This document shows, in pieces, positions 39,304 through 48,947 of a stretch of 64,000 bases of DNA; within the stretch, counting starts at the first letter, position 1; every line of letters starts with the position of its first letter. The notes beneath the pieces were generated by a model, which was given only the letters and a program-made list of their open reading frames with translations, ran no database searches and was not told the DNA's origin. The stretch is from Wyeomyia smithii (taxonomy: Eukaryota > Arthropoda > Insecta > Diptera > Culicidae), in the NCBI RefSeq assembly GCF_029784165.1, contig NC_073696.1, positions 174,830,912-174,894,911 on the forward strand, in the 5' to 3' direction. A program made the position numbers and the translations under genes.

Positions 39304-39547
39304 GTGAGTTTTGTAACGTATAAGATAACATTGCGATATGTAGAGAAATAGAGCTTATTTGGAATGTTTTGTATTTATATTTCAATAGTGTATTTATTTT
39401 TTTCTTTTTGAAAGAGAGTGTCTACAGATCGTAAAGATGTAACATAACATCATATAACAACTTAAATCAGTGCGCAAACATGGAAAATTAACCAAAACTG
39501 CATGTGTATTTATTATTTTCTCCATGACTGTATGTATATGTACATAT

Positions 39548-39900
39548 TAAAGTGCCAATGGGATGTGCGGTAAAAAATTGAATTTCCTTTAGTGATAGCG
39601 CTCAAAAGTTCCGTCTCCTCGAAAAACGTTCTCATACAAAATTTCAGCTCAATCGGATTTCGTGAAGTGCTGCCACATAGCGGTCAAAATTTCACCATTT
39701 CAACAAATGATGAGAAACACAGGTAATAGTAGTTCATGAATCAGTCTATAACAATTTTTTTAATGCCAAATGTCTTGGAAATGCAAAAAACGTTGAGATC
39801 TGGCGTTATTTAATATAAAAATCGGAATAATTCGACTCCTTAGGACATACACGTTTTGAGATTAGGAAATTTTTCACGAAACGATATTCGAAAACTCGAT
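39548..39900 (+). repeat. Dispersed repeat, pair with 48948-49290
   Basis: Shares in order AGTGCCAA/GGTGCCAT, CTCAAAAGTTYCGTCTYCTCGA, CTCAATCGG, CAAAGCGGT/CATAGCGGTCAAA and GCCAAATGT with 48948-49290, so both are diverged copies of one non-coding family. No end structure identified. Confidence 0.6.
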
Positions 39901-40227
39901 TTCCATTGGCACTCTGGTTTACATGCAATATACTGTCGCATTTGAGCCTATCTCTATCCGCATCCGCATCTGCATCATACCATGCGGATATTGAAAAAAA
40001 TATCGCTTCATTAAATTTTGTAGAAAAATTTTCGTTGATGTAGCAAGCAGTAACGCGTAAAAGACTTTTGCACTGGGGAGGGACATGGTCAAGTGAAATA
40101 AGCATACGCGAATGCGGAACATCTGCATTAAAAATTGACATCCGCATCCGTAATCACCAATCCGCATCCGCATTCGCATCTCCAGATGTCTGAAAAATCA
40201 CATTCCTAACATCCCGGATTGATATGG
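39901..40227. repeat. Degenerate ATCCGCATC-rich sequence
   Basis: TATCCGCATCCGCATCTGCATCA at 39955 and similar runs at 40140-40180 make a hexamer-like ATCCGC tract with intervening sequence. It opens a 113-codon - strand frame with Asp-Ala-Asp repeats that I do not accept as a gene. Confidence 0.55.
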
Positions 40228-40232
40228 ATAGG

Positions 40233-40692
40233 TGTTGTTTCGGATTGTAGAGTAAGAGCCCTCACTGATGTTTGTAGCAGTTTAATTATAGAAAAAGCTT
40301 CAAAGCTATAAATATAAATTTATAAATGTTGTGTGCTGTGTCGAGTGGAAGTGAGTACTTACAAATCAGTGAGCCCTACACACGTGTATCCGAGAAACTG
40401 TATTGATTTTATATGACTTATCTGCGCTATCTTTAAGGAAATATACGTTATTCATTAATAAGGATGGTAAATTAATCATTCATTTACCTGCAGAATAAAT
40501 TCTAAGTTATTCAAATATATTTCACTACACGAAATCTCGAATAATTTCTCTAAGCTAACCTACTCTACTTTCACATCTGACGTTGTCTTCTCAAAGGCCA
40601 AAGAGATAAGCTGATCCTCGATCAGCGATCACGGCATTAGCCGTTTATTAACGGCGAGCAAAGTTGCCAGTTCCTTTGCTTCCTTGGTAACA
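40233..40692 (-). repeat. 3' LTR of the BEL/Pao element
   Basis: On the - strand begins TGTTACCAAGG. A stem-loop GCCGTTAATAAACGGC holds an AATAAA hexamer (+ strand 40644-40649). A second hairpin, GCTGATC-GAG-GATCAGC (- strand), lies at 40610-40626. TATA-like TATAAATTTATATTTATAG and an initiator-like CATCAGTG lie toward the far end. The stop codon of the coding frame (40629-40631) is inside this LTR. Confidence 0.95.
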
Positions 40693-43600
40693 TTCTCCCC
40701 CCGATGGAACTGGCGAGCATTCCCGGTTTCATCAGACACATCCAAAATAGCCAACTTTGCCACAGGCCGACGCAAAATGCCTTTGGTAGTCATAATCTCC
40801 GCTTGCCTTGCTCTTCCATCTGCAGCGGTGATCACTTTCAGAATGCGTCCTCGCGTCCATTTATTACGTGTCGTATCGTCGATGATAAGAACTAGTTCGC
40901 CCGGTTGTATGGCTCTACTTTCCTCGAACCACTTCGTCCGTTTAGTTAGAGTTGGTAAGTATTCTAGGACCCACCGTTTCCAAAATCGGTCCAAAAGCTT
41001 TTGGATTCGACCCCACGATCGTTTCAATAGAGAACATTCATTCGCTGCAGCTGCTATCGGCTGGCGTATTCCTGATGAGCTACCGAGCAGAAAGTGATTT
41101 GGCGTAAGGGATTCTTGTTCTGCCGAATCTATGGGTAAATACGTCAGCGGACGGCTGTTTACTATGGATTCTGCCTCGATGACTATGGTTGAAAGGTCTT
41201 CATCAGAAATATTGTCATTATCACACGTAGCGCCAAGTGCTGTTTTGACGGAACGAACCAATCGTTCCCAGGATCCCCCCATATGGGGGGCTGAGGGAGG
41301 ATTGAATTTCCAATTTGTTGTCGTACTGGTGAACGTTGCTTCCAGGCCCTGTTCAATTTGTTCTCGCAGTAATCTTTCTGCGCCTTGAAAATTAGTTCCG
41401 TTGTCGCTGTAAATTACGACCGGGAACCCTCTGCGACAAACGAATCTGCGAACAGCCAAAATACACGATTCCGTGCTTAAGTTGCTTGCTACTTCGACGT
41501 GTACCGCACGAATAGTTAAGCACGTAAATAACGCAATCCAGCGTTTTACATGGCTGCGTCCAAGCTTGACAGTGATGGGGCCGAAATAATCAAGCCCAAC
41601 GTAGCTAAAGGGTCGGGCGAATGCAGACAATCTAGCTTCTGGCAGGGGCGACATCAGCGGAACTTTTGGTTTCGCTTTGCGTATTCGACAAAGTTGACAA
41701 CTCGTACTTCTCTTCTTAACTAAGGTCCGAAGCTTCGGAATGTAGTAACGTTGACGTAGTTCGTTCACTACCGTCTCGTTGTTACCGTGGTGTAATTTTT
41801 TGTGTTGTTCATCTACGATCAGAGCTGTTAACCGGTTGTGGTAGGAAAGAATGATAGGATACTTAACGGTAGATGGTGCTCGTCGAGCCGCTCCAGTTCG
41901 ACCATCAACTCTCAGGACACCATTCTTATCCATCATTGGAGTCAGCGTATATATGCTGCTGGACTTTTCGATCGGCTTCCGTTGAGTTGCTGGAAGAGTC
42001 ATGTTGTGTTTCAACGTTGCAACTTCGTCTGGGTATGATTGCCACTGGGACATTGCAAATAAAGATTGCTCGGCTTGGCGTAATTCTGCTGAGGACAGGT
42101 GTATCGATCGTTGGCTCTCTGATGGCTTCTGTCTTCGAGTATAATTTATGAACCGGTGCACATATGCCATTGCCCTGAGCAAACGATTGTATTTAGAAAA
42201 ACGTTGAAAGTCTATTACTGACACCCGTCCGATCAATCCTCTATGAGCGTAGCACGCTCTAAGCTCCTCCTCAATTAGAACGGGTTGCCTTTGTTGTGGC
42301 CATTCTGCTTCATGTTTGTACAGGAATTCTGGGCCAGAGTACCAAATGCTGTTAGCCTTGAAGTAAGGACCAGATCCCCACTTTGTCGCTTCATCGGCGG
42401 GATTTTGTTTAGAAGGGACCCAGCGCCATTCATTTCTATCAGTCAACTCCAAAATTTCTGCAACTCGGAAAGACACATACGGTCGGAATCGTCGAGGGTC
42501 TGAATTTATCCAACTCAGTGCGGTGCTCGAGTCAGTCCAAAGGAAATGTTTGGATATCTTTAGGGAATGCCCATCCTTCACAAACTGATTTAGACGTGCT
42601 CCTTGTGTGCACGCCTGAAGTTCTAATCTCGGTATCGTGACTGGTTTTAAAGGCGCAACCCTGGATTTGGCCATGACCAACGCCACTTCGACATTTCCTT
42701 CTAAATTCACGACTCGCAAATACGATACGCTGCAGTACGCTAATTGGCTAGCATCTGTGAATGTATGAAGTTGAACTTTTTCGAAATAGTTAGTGTTTCT
42801 AAAATAGCACCTGGGAATTCGAACCGTGTCGATATGCTTTAACGTTGCAACCCATGTTTTCCAATGTTCGAAAATATCATCGGTCACGCATTCGTCCCAG
42901 CCGATCCGCGCGCACCAGGTTTCTTGAACTAACATTTTTCCTAACACAATGTATGGTGCTAATAAGCCTAGTGGATCAAATAGAGTCATCACGCAGCGTA
43001 AAATTTGTCGTTTGGTGGGCTTCGTGTTGTTTTCGATCATCATCATAATGTCGCTCCTCATTGTAGTTGGGAACTTGAACTCGTCAGTGTCGGTTGCCCA
43101 CAATATTCCTAATACTCGTTCCGACTGGCTATTCTTTTCCGGATGCAAGTGCTTGATTGCATTGTCTCTCTTTTCTCCAAGCTGTTCCAAAACCGACGGC
43201 TCGTTCGAACACCAATTGCGTATGTTGAAGCCACCGTGTTGATGGATCGCCTTGATTTCCAAAGCCGTTTGATATGCCTCCTCAGCAGTTTGAAAACTAT
43301 CAAGGTAATCATCCACGTAGTGTCGGTGGACGATTCCTTCAACCGCTCTCGGAAACTTTTCAATGAATCGTTTAGCGTTAACATTTTTAACGTAGAGCGC
43401 TGTTGCCGGTGAACAGGCCGAGCCGAACGTTGCCACGTCCATAGTGTAAATTTCTGGCTGCTTAGTGGGATCGTCCCGCCACAAGAATCGCTGCGCACTA
43501 CGATCCTGCTCTCGTATACCAATTTGATGGTACATCTCCTTTATATCACTACTCACCGCCACTGGATACTGTCGAAAGAGGAACAGCACAGCCGGAAGCA

Positions 43601-46600
43601 ATGTATTCTCGTCGGGACCTTTGAGTAGCCACGAATTTAGTGATACACCGTCTACTTTCGCGGACGCATCCCAAATCAGTCTCACTTTACCTGGCTTCTT
43701 TGCATTAATTACCACTCCTAATGGCAGAAACCAGGTTCGACGAGGATCAGCATTTTTTAACTCTTCTGGTGTCGTACGATGTGCATAACCTTTGTCTTCA
43801 TATTCTTTGATCTGATTACGGACATTCACGCTCAATGGAGGATTACGCGCCATTCGTCTCTCTAAGCACTTTAGCCTCTGTAAGGCCATTGGAAAGCTGT
43901 CTGGAAACTCAACAACATCGCATTTCCAAAGTAATCCCGACTCATATCGATCCTTGGTAAGAACCGTTGTGCTCTCAAGAATGTGGTATGCTCGCCTATC
44001 TTCTGCCGATGCCATACTCGCCGATGGCCTTCCGCCAGCATCTTCTAACTTGAAATAAATCTTCATAGCTTCATCTAGTGAACGATCGTTGCCGCATTCA
44101 CAAACATGATAATTGTATGACGATGTATTCTCTTTGCTGGTGCTTCCATAAATGCACCAACCCAATCTTGTTTTCACCGCCACCGGTTCGCCTTCAACTC
44201 CTTCACGCATTTTCAAGGGAAGTGCCACGTTAAGGTTATCTAGTCCGATTAACAACTGTGGAATCGCGTTGCGATAGCTTCGGATTGGAAGCCCCTTCAA
44301 GTAAGCATATTTATCAACCATACTATCAAAGGGCAGGCTTTGCATAGGCAAATCTAAAGATTTAACTGTACAGACTTCCGTCATCAAATATTTTTTGTAG
44401 TTTCCCCTACCAGAGATTTGCAACCTCACTCGGCGAGAGTCCTTTTCATTTCTTTGCATGTTACCAGTCCACTTTAAACATAAGGGATGGTCATATCCCT
44501 CAACTCCCAACTTATCCGCTAAACTTTCTTCTATCATGGTCAACGACGAACCTTCGTCTACAAACGCGTAGGTGTCTATCGAATGCTCTCCGTTGTAAAC
44601 AGTTACTGGAACTATACGAAAAAATAATGACGGAATTTCAGACCGGTGAGTATAATGCTCAGCCTGCGGTTGTGCCTTGAATGCGGCTCCAGATTTGTAT
44701 GTAGAGTGAAGCAGAGGATGATGGCGTGATTTACACCCATCAATTTCGCACCGTTTGGTGCTACGGCATGATCTTCGTCCATGTCCGTACAAGCATGTCC
44801 TACACAGTCCACTACTTTGGACTTTTCTCCAGCGTTCATCAATGGACAGGGACTGAAAGAACCGGCAATCTCGAGCGCGGTGGCCTTCCTTTTTACAAAC
44901 AGCACACTCGATGCTTCTCGCTGTTGATTGAATTACCGGTTGAACTTTCCAATTGATCGCGCTCCCCCCGGTTTCTGCATGTGTCAAATTCCGCTTCTCA
45001 GATTTATCAAAACTCGTCGGACAGGATACACTATAAGCATCGTTAACGATCTCATCCATAAATTGGCTAAACGTTTCTATGTTAGCCGTAACAAAGTTTC
45101 TTCGGTACGCGGCCCACCGCATTTTGTATTCGGCAGGTAATTTTATTACTAAATCTTTCAGCAAAGTCGGATTGGAAATGTGGTCCAATAAGTTGGAAGC
45201 AACGATATGGTCATGCAACGTCTGAACGAGCATACCAAATTCTATGATAGTTTCTAACTTATCAGACCTAGGAGAAGGAGCATTTTTTACTTTTATTATT
45301 AATGATTCAATTAACATCTCCGATCTCCCGTATCGCATTCGAAGTGCCTCGACGACATGTGGCACGGACGCTGGCAGTATTAGTCTGCTTCGTACTGATT
45401 CCCATGCAGGTCCTTTGAGACACTGTTGCAAACGAATCATGTTTTCAACTTCGCTATAGCCACAAGCCTCGGTGGTGTAATTGTAGTTGCTAATGAAAAC
45501 CGGCCAATCCGCCGGATTGCCGGAAAACACCGGTAAGCTGCGTGGTAGAACCTGCCTGGCTGCCAATTGCTGATGTGTCAGTCGCTGTTCAGCTTCAGGA
45601 GAGTACAACTGCGGGGGAACCAGTGCTTGACCGGAGGCCTTACTCCGTCGCATTTTATCCAACGGAAACCTTTGCTTCGATAGCGTACTCATCATGCCAG
45701 TTTCACTGGCATCTGACCTTTCCTCATCTACTTCTGTCCCGTCAGTTTCGTTTGAATCAGAAAATATATCGCCTCCTATCCTGTTATTAGGAGTGGCGGG
45801 GTGAGATGCACGAGCAAGCGGTTGTCTGTTTGTCCTACCGGGGCGATCGTCGACTGTGTATTTAGTGGGCGCATTTTTAGGAACAGCGCCAGTCGAAACT
45901 CTAGCAGTTGACTGCTCGTGTGGCTGTCCTTTAGAATTTGCTTGTAGCTGACAGTTTCTATTCCGTTCTATCAACCTTCTCATCTTCTCTTCATCATCAC
46001 CTGACGGTTCCGTCTGAAACTCGTGCAGCTGCTGTGAGAGTGCCTTGATCAGCTGAAATTCGTTTATGACATTACTCGTACTGGGATTTTTTTTACCTCC
46101 GGGATGTGGTAAGTTTATCAACGAATGATTTTCGTTTCGCACTTTTTTATTATCAGGATACGGCTGTTTCGATGGAGCGTCTTGCTGGGACTGTCGCTCA
46201 TGTATATCAACACGTCCCACTGCGCCTTCCTCTTCGATAACCGTTTTATTTTTTGCTGCGTTTGATTCATTCGTCGAAATCGGCAAATTTGCCATCCACT
46301 CTGCAACCTTTGAATGGCCAATACTTTTTTGACTGTGAACACTACGATTTTCTTCCTGTAATGTGTACTCTAGAAGACGATACTTTTCATTCAGATGTTT
46401 TTCTTCGATGTCCAGACGCTTCATCTCCAGTCGTTTTTGTTCCTCGATACGCTTTAGATTTAGTTCGTATAAAGCCGCACGAGATGATGTAGCTGAAAGC
46501 CCAGACAGGGAACTGGCACGAGGGCGAGTGCACAATGAACACAACCATTCCTTTGTCTGAACAGACGGGGTAACTCCAGCACACGAATAGTGCCACCAAA

Positions 46601-46715
46601 AGTCGCATCGATCACATGCCACCATCGTTTCTGCAGAATCGGTTCTCTTACATGCCCTGCAACTCGAATTACCTCCCTGATCCGGAGCCGTCTTGAGGTT
46701 AGGTTCACTGGCCAT
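40629..46715 (-). CDS. BEL/Pao gag-pol polyprotein with N-terminal PHD finger
   Basis: One uninterrupted frame. It is open from an ATG at 46766 inside the 5' LTR, but the ATG at 46715 (MASEPNL) just after the LTR is the better start. Numbering from 46766: PHD finger (C36, C39, C51, C54, H59, C62, C76, C79); Lys/Glu-rich coiled coil about 95-150; gag region of the DUF1759 type about 400-560 (LPVFSGNPADWP); Cys/His knuckles about 620-690; aspartic protease with FVDEGSS (Asp737); reverse transcriptase with YVDD (1150-1153); RNase H with TDASQ (Asp1338), IPRLELQ and WTDSS; H2C2 integrase finger (LHHGN...CQLC); integrase core Asp1726, Asp1788, Glu1834; C-terminal DUF5641-like tail. All key residues look intact. 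It should make virus-like particles in the cytoplasm and integrate the DNA copy. Confidence 0.95.
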   Translation of the reverse strand: MASEPNLKTAPDQGGNSSCRACKRTDSAETMVACDRCDFWWHYSCAGVTPSVQTKEWLCSLCTRPRASSLSGLSATSSRAALYELNLKRIEEQKRLEMKRLDIEEKHLNEKYRLLEYTLQEENRSVHSQKSIGHSKVAEWMANLPISTNESNAAKNKTVIEEEGAVGRVDIHERQSQQDAPSKQPYPDNKKVRNENHSLINLPHPGGKKNPSTSNVINEFQLIKALSQQLHEFQTEPSGDDEEKMRRLIERNRNCQLQANSKGQPHEQSTARVSTGAVPKNAPTKYTVDDRPGRTNRQPLARASHPATPNNRIGGDIFSDSNETDGTEVDEERSDASETGMMSTLSKQRFPLDKMRRSKASGQALVPPQLYSPEAEQRLTHQQLAARQVLPRSLPVFSGNPADWPVFISNYNYTTEACGYSEVENMIRLQQCLKGPAWESVRSRLILPASVPHVVEALRMRYGRSEMLIESLIIKVKNAPSPRSDKLETIIEFGMLVQTLHDHIVASNLLDHISNPTLLKDLVIKLPAEYKMRWAAYRRNFVTANIETFSQFMDEIVNDAYSVSCPTSFDKSEKRNLTHAETGGSAINWKVQPVIQSTARSIECAVCKKEGHRARDCRFFQSLSIDERWRKVQSSGLCRTCLYGHGRRSCRSTKRCEIDGCKSRHHPLLHSTYKSGAAFKAQPQAEHYTHRSEIPSLFFRIVPVTVYNGEHSIDTYAFVDEGSSLTMIEESLADKLGVEGYDHPLCLKWTGNMQRNEKDSRRVRLQISGRGNYKKYLMTEVCTVKSLDLPMQSLPFDSMVDKYAYLKGLPIRSYRNAIPQLLIGLDNLNVALPLKMREGVEGEPVAVKTRLGWCIYGSTSKENTSSYNYHVCECGNDRSLDEAMKIYFKLEDAGGRPSASMASAEDRRAYHILESTTVLTKDRYESGLLWKCDVVEFPDSFPMALQRLKCLERRMARNPPLSVNVRNQIKEYEDKGYAHRTTPEELKNADPRRTWFLPLGVVINAKKPGKVRLIWDASAKVDGVSLNSWLLKGPDENTLLPAVLFLFRQYPVAVSSDIKEMYHQIGIREQDRSAQRFLWRDDPTKQPEIYTMDVATFGSACSPATALYVKNVNAKRFIEKFPRAVEGIVHRHYVDDYLDSFQTAEEAYQTALEIKAIHQHGGFNIRNWCSNEPSVLEQLGEKRDNAIKHLHPEKNSQSERVLGILWATDTDEFKFPTTMRSDIMMMIENNTKPTKRQILRCVMTLFDPLGLLAPYIVLGKMLVQETWCARIGWDECVTDDIFEHWKTWVATLKHIDTVRIPRCYFRNTNYFEKVQLHTFTDASQLAYCSVSYLRVVNLEGNVEVALVMAKSRVAPLKPVTIPRLELQACTQGARLNQFVKDGHSLKISKHFLWTDSSTALSWINSDPRRFRPYVSFRVAEILELTDRNEWRWVPSKQNPADEATKWGSGPYFKANSIWYSGPEFLYKHEAEWPQQRQPVLIEEELRACYAHRGLIGRVSVIDFQRFSKYNRLLRAMAYVHRFINYTRRQKPSESQRSIHLSSAELRQAEQSLFAMSQWQSYPDEVATLKHNMTLPATQRKPIEKSSSIYTLTPMMDKNGVLRVDGRTGAARRAPSTVKYPIILSYHNRLTALIVDEQHKKLHHGNNETVVNELRQRYYIPKLRTLVKKRSTSCQLCRIRKAKPKVPLMSPLPEARLSAFARPFSYVGLDYFGPITVKLGRSHVKRWIALFTCLTIRAVHVEVASNLSTESCILAVRRFVCRRGFPVVIYSDNGTNFQGAERLLREQIEQGLEATFTSTTTNWKFNPPSAPHMGGSWERLVRSVKTALGATCDNDNISDEDLSTIVIEAESIVNSRPLTYLPIDSAEQESLTPNHFLLGSSSGIRQPIAAAANECSLLKRSWGRIQKLLDRFWKRWVLEYLPTLTKRTKWFEESRAIQPGELVLIIDDTTRNKWTRGRILKVITAADGRARQAEIMTTKGILRRPVAKLAILDVSDETGNARQFHRGENVTKEAKELATLLAVNKRLMP
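40693..40702 (-). promoter_or_regulatory. Polypurine tract of the BEL/Pao element
   Basis: GGGGGGAGAA on the - strand immediately precedes the 3' LTR (TGTTACC), the standard place for plus-strand priming. It also lies within the coding frame. Confidence 0.85.
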
Positions 46716-46733
46716 AGTGATTTCTTTGAAGAG

Positions 46734-47193
46734 TGTTGTTTCGGATTGTAGAGTAAGAGCCCTCACTGATGTTTGTAGCAGTTTAATTATAGAAAAAGCT
46801 TCAAAGCTATAAATATAAATTTATAAATGTTGTGTGCTGTGTCGAGTGGAAGTGAGTACTTACAAATCAGTGAGCCCTACACACGTGTATCCGAGAAACT
46901 GTATTGATTTTATATGACTTATCTGCGCTATCTTTAAGGAAATATACGTTATTCATTAATAAGGATGGTAAATTAATCATTCATTTACCTGCAGAATAAA
47001 TTCTAAGTTATTCAAGTATATTTCACTACACGAAATCTCGAATAATTTCTCTAAGCTAACCTACTCTACTTTCACATCTGACGTTGTCTTCTCAAAGGCC
47101 AAAGAGATAAGCTGATCCTCGATCAGCGATCACGGCATTAGCCGTTTATTAACGGCGAGCAAAGTTGCCAGTTCCTTTGCTTCCTTGGTAACA
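46734..47193 (-). repeat. 5' LTR of the BEL/Pao element
   Basis: Same as the 3' LTR except one base. It ends ...AACAACA on the - strand, only 18 nt before the preferred start codon at 46715. It should carry the promoter; TATA-like and initiator-like motifs are present but the start site is not determinable. Confidence 0.95.
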
Positions 47194-47197
47194 ATAG

Positions 47198-47323
47198 GTT
47201 TGAAATGGTTGACAAACCTGTTGTTGCCCTTCGAGCTGCATTACGGAAAACCTCGATTGGTTTTAAACCAACTTTGCAATTGGAATTACCGGAGGGAACC
47301 TGGAAAGTTGAGGCGAATAAATG
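47198..47323 (+). CDS. Candidate host exon at the BEL insertion site, unrecognised
   Basis: Directly beyond the target duplication, ATAG|G opens a frame (starting FEMVDKPVVALRAALRK, then LQLELPEGTWKVEANK) that runs 126 nt to a donor AAATG|GTAAAT (GT at 47324). It enters and leaves in phase 2, so its length is a multiple of three. On the left flank, CTAAC (40206-40210) lies about 20 nt before the pre-insertion ATAG, as a branch point should. Residue composition is protein-like, but I do not recognise a family. A short chance frame remains possible. Confidence 0.35.
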
Positions 47324-47537
47324 GTAAATAATTTATAATTCGTAAAATATCATTTATGAAAAGTTTTAGCTTACCAGTTTTATGTAAAAGCAAAGCAGTG
47401 AAACTAATTTAAACCAAAATATCATAAATTAATAAACAAAAACTCTGAATGATAATTTAAAATGTGTAGCAACAACTTTTATTTACGAACAAAGTTGTTT
47501 GAAAATTTGAAAGCCAAAACATAAAATCAACAATTGG
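47324..47537. other. Non-coding sequence
   Basis: A+T-rich, nothing recognised. Confidence 0.4.
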
Positions 47538-47612
47538 CGTCGGTCTAGCGTAGTTGGTAACGTCTTCGCCAACCACGTTGGTAGCCTGGGTTCGTACCTC
47601 AACGCCGATATG
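47538..47612 (+). repeat. SINE family B, truncated tRNA-like head
   Basis: GGCGTCGGTCTAGCGTAGTT...GTAACGTCTTCGCCAACCAC...CCTGGGTTCG matches the head of the SINE at 13895. It stops after the B box, so it is a 3'-truncated or decayed copy. It is not a functional tRNA: arms pair poorly. Confidence 0.75.
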
Positions 47613-47689
47613 GAAAAATGCTTCGCTTTTCTTATGTTTTTGAAATATCCGTATTTATCCAGCTCCCAAAAAGTCGTTGTCGTATAATA

Positions 47690-48050
47690 AATACTCCGGG
47701 AGCTTCGTAGACGCAAGGTTACAGAGTCCGCTTTGGTAAGCGGGTGGTCGTGGTTTCGAATCTTAGTAGAATCAGGCCATTTGGTTGCCAAAGGCCTTCA
47801 GCCTTTCCTTCAATCTGAATTCTACTACATTCTCTGTTGACTCTCCTTCTAACAAAAATAAGTCCCTGTTATAAAAAAACTGGTGTGGGTAACGTATGAA
47901 AGTTCTCTCCAGGGAATTGTAATTAGGCGATATTGTTAGGGAACAGAGGCTCGATGTAGTAGAACTTGAAACGGAAAGGTAAAACTTACACACAAGCACA
48001 GATATGAATGATAAACGTATCACTTACTTCAACAGTGATACTGCCAATAA
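47690..48050 (+). repeat. SINE family C, sense copy
   Basis: Head ACGCAAGGTTACAGAGTCCG, weakened B box GTTTCGAATCTTAG, then AAAAATAAGTCCCTGTTATA, CTCCAGGGAATTGTAATTAG, ACACACAAGCACAGATATGA and ATCACTTACTTCAACAGTGA, in the same order as the antisense copy at 26470-26897. Confidence 0.75.
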
Positions 48051-48725
48051 TATGAAGTGCGAAGTACAGAAAATACCTGGGCAATATCACAATAGATCTA
48101 ATCTCTGGTCGCAGTGATGAGTCCACACAGGAAAAAAAAATAAATACAACCCAACTAGGAAAATTAAGGTCATTAAAATAGCATACAAATCTAGCTCTGA
48201 ACTTGTAGTCATCGATATCCGTAATGATTCAATAAACATCATGTCACGGATTGGCTCCTTTTTCACTGCATATTTCACATAGCTTGATTATTGGTTCTTA
48301 GTTAACGATTTCAGCAGATTATATTCAATGTCCCGATGATAACCATACCATTAGTAAATGCTTGTTTATTACTTGCATATAAGCACTCGTAGATGTATGA
48401 ACGGCCCTCAAATGCAGCACAATAAAAAACGACGGCCGACTATATTCATAAGAGTCGGGGCCAAGTATTATGCGATAAGAGCTAGTAAATATATAAACCA
48501 AACAGACCGTGGCAAGTAAGCTTCCTGTCTACAATCGGCCACAAGTTTATTATTGTACCCATGCGTCGTACAGTGGATCTCTCAATGAAATATTTTTATA
48601 CGTTTTTATTCACGCAAGGTATTCAGTAACCATAGGTAGCAAACTTGCCATAGTTTTAATGTAACATTATTCATGGTATATCACTATACTGCTTAACAGC
48701 TTCAGGGCATATGTTATATTGCTTG
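48051..48725. other. Intergenic sequence, nothing recognised
   Basis: No open frame of note and no repeat match within the window. Confidence 0.4.
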
Positions 48726-48895
48726 GGGGCCATCCACATACCACGTGGACAGATTTTAACGATTTTGACCCCCACCCCCTCCCCCTCCGTGGACAACTGA
48801 TCATATAAATTCTAAAAAAATTGTATGGACCGTGGACATTACCCAAATCCCCCCCCCCCCCCCCAAAGCTGTCCACGTGGTATGTGGATGGCCCC
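48726..48895. mobile_element. 170-bp MITE with perfect 27-bp inverted ends
   Basis: The left end GGGGCCATCCACATACCACG continues to 48752 and is matched perfectly, inverted, by 48869-48895. The end contains the E-box palindrome CACGTG. The interior has C-rich tracts, including a run of about 16 C (48849-48864), and CCACCCCCTCCCCCTCC. The flanks TTG / TTA are compatible with a 3-bp target of the PIF/Harbinger type, but the duplication is not exact. Confidence 0.85.
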
Positions 48896-48947
48896 TTAGC
48901 TCTATGAAGTATATCCCAGGTTCTGTGCGTTCAGTGAGTTTTTAGGG

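Larger units (their letters stand above)
40233..47193 (-). mobile_element. Full-length BEL/Pao LTR retrotransposon, very recent insertion
   Basis: 6961 bp. LTRs 40233-40692 and 46734-47193 are each 460 bp and differ at one base (40515 A, 47016 G). They are bounded by TG...CA, and the 5-bp target duplication ATAGG is exact (40228-40232 and 47194-47198). A polypurine tract GGGGGGAGAA (- strand, 40693-40702) abuts the 3' LTR. The single gene encodes gag, protease, reverse transcriptase, RNase H and integrase. No envelope-like gene is present. The classical TGG primer site right after the 5' LTR is not seen. Confidence 0.97.

Noticed and set aside
39806..40147. 113-codon - strand frame with Asp-Ala repeats
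   Set aside because: Generated by the ATCCGC hexamer-like tract.
43109..43522. Frames on both strands inside 40629-46766
   Set aside because: Shadows of the BEL polyprotein.
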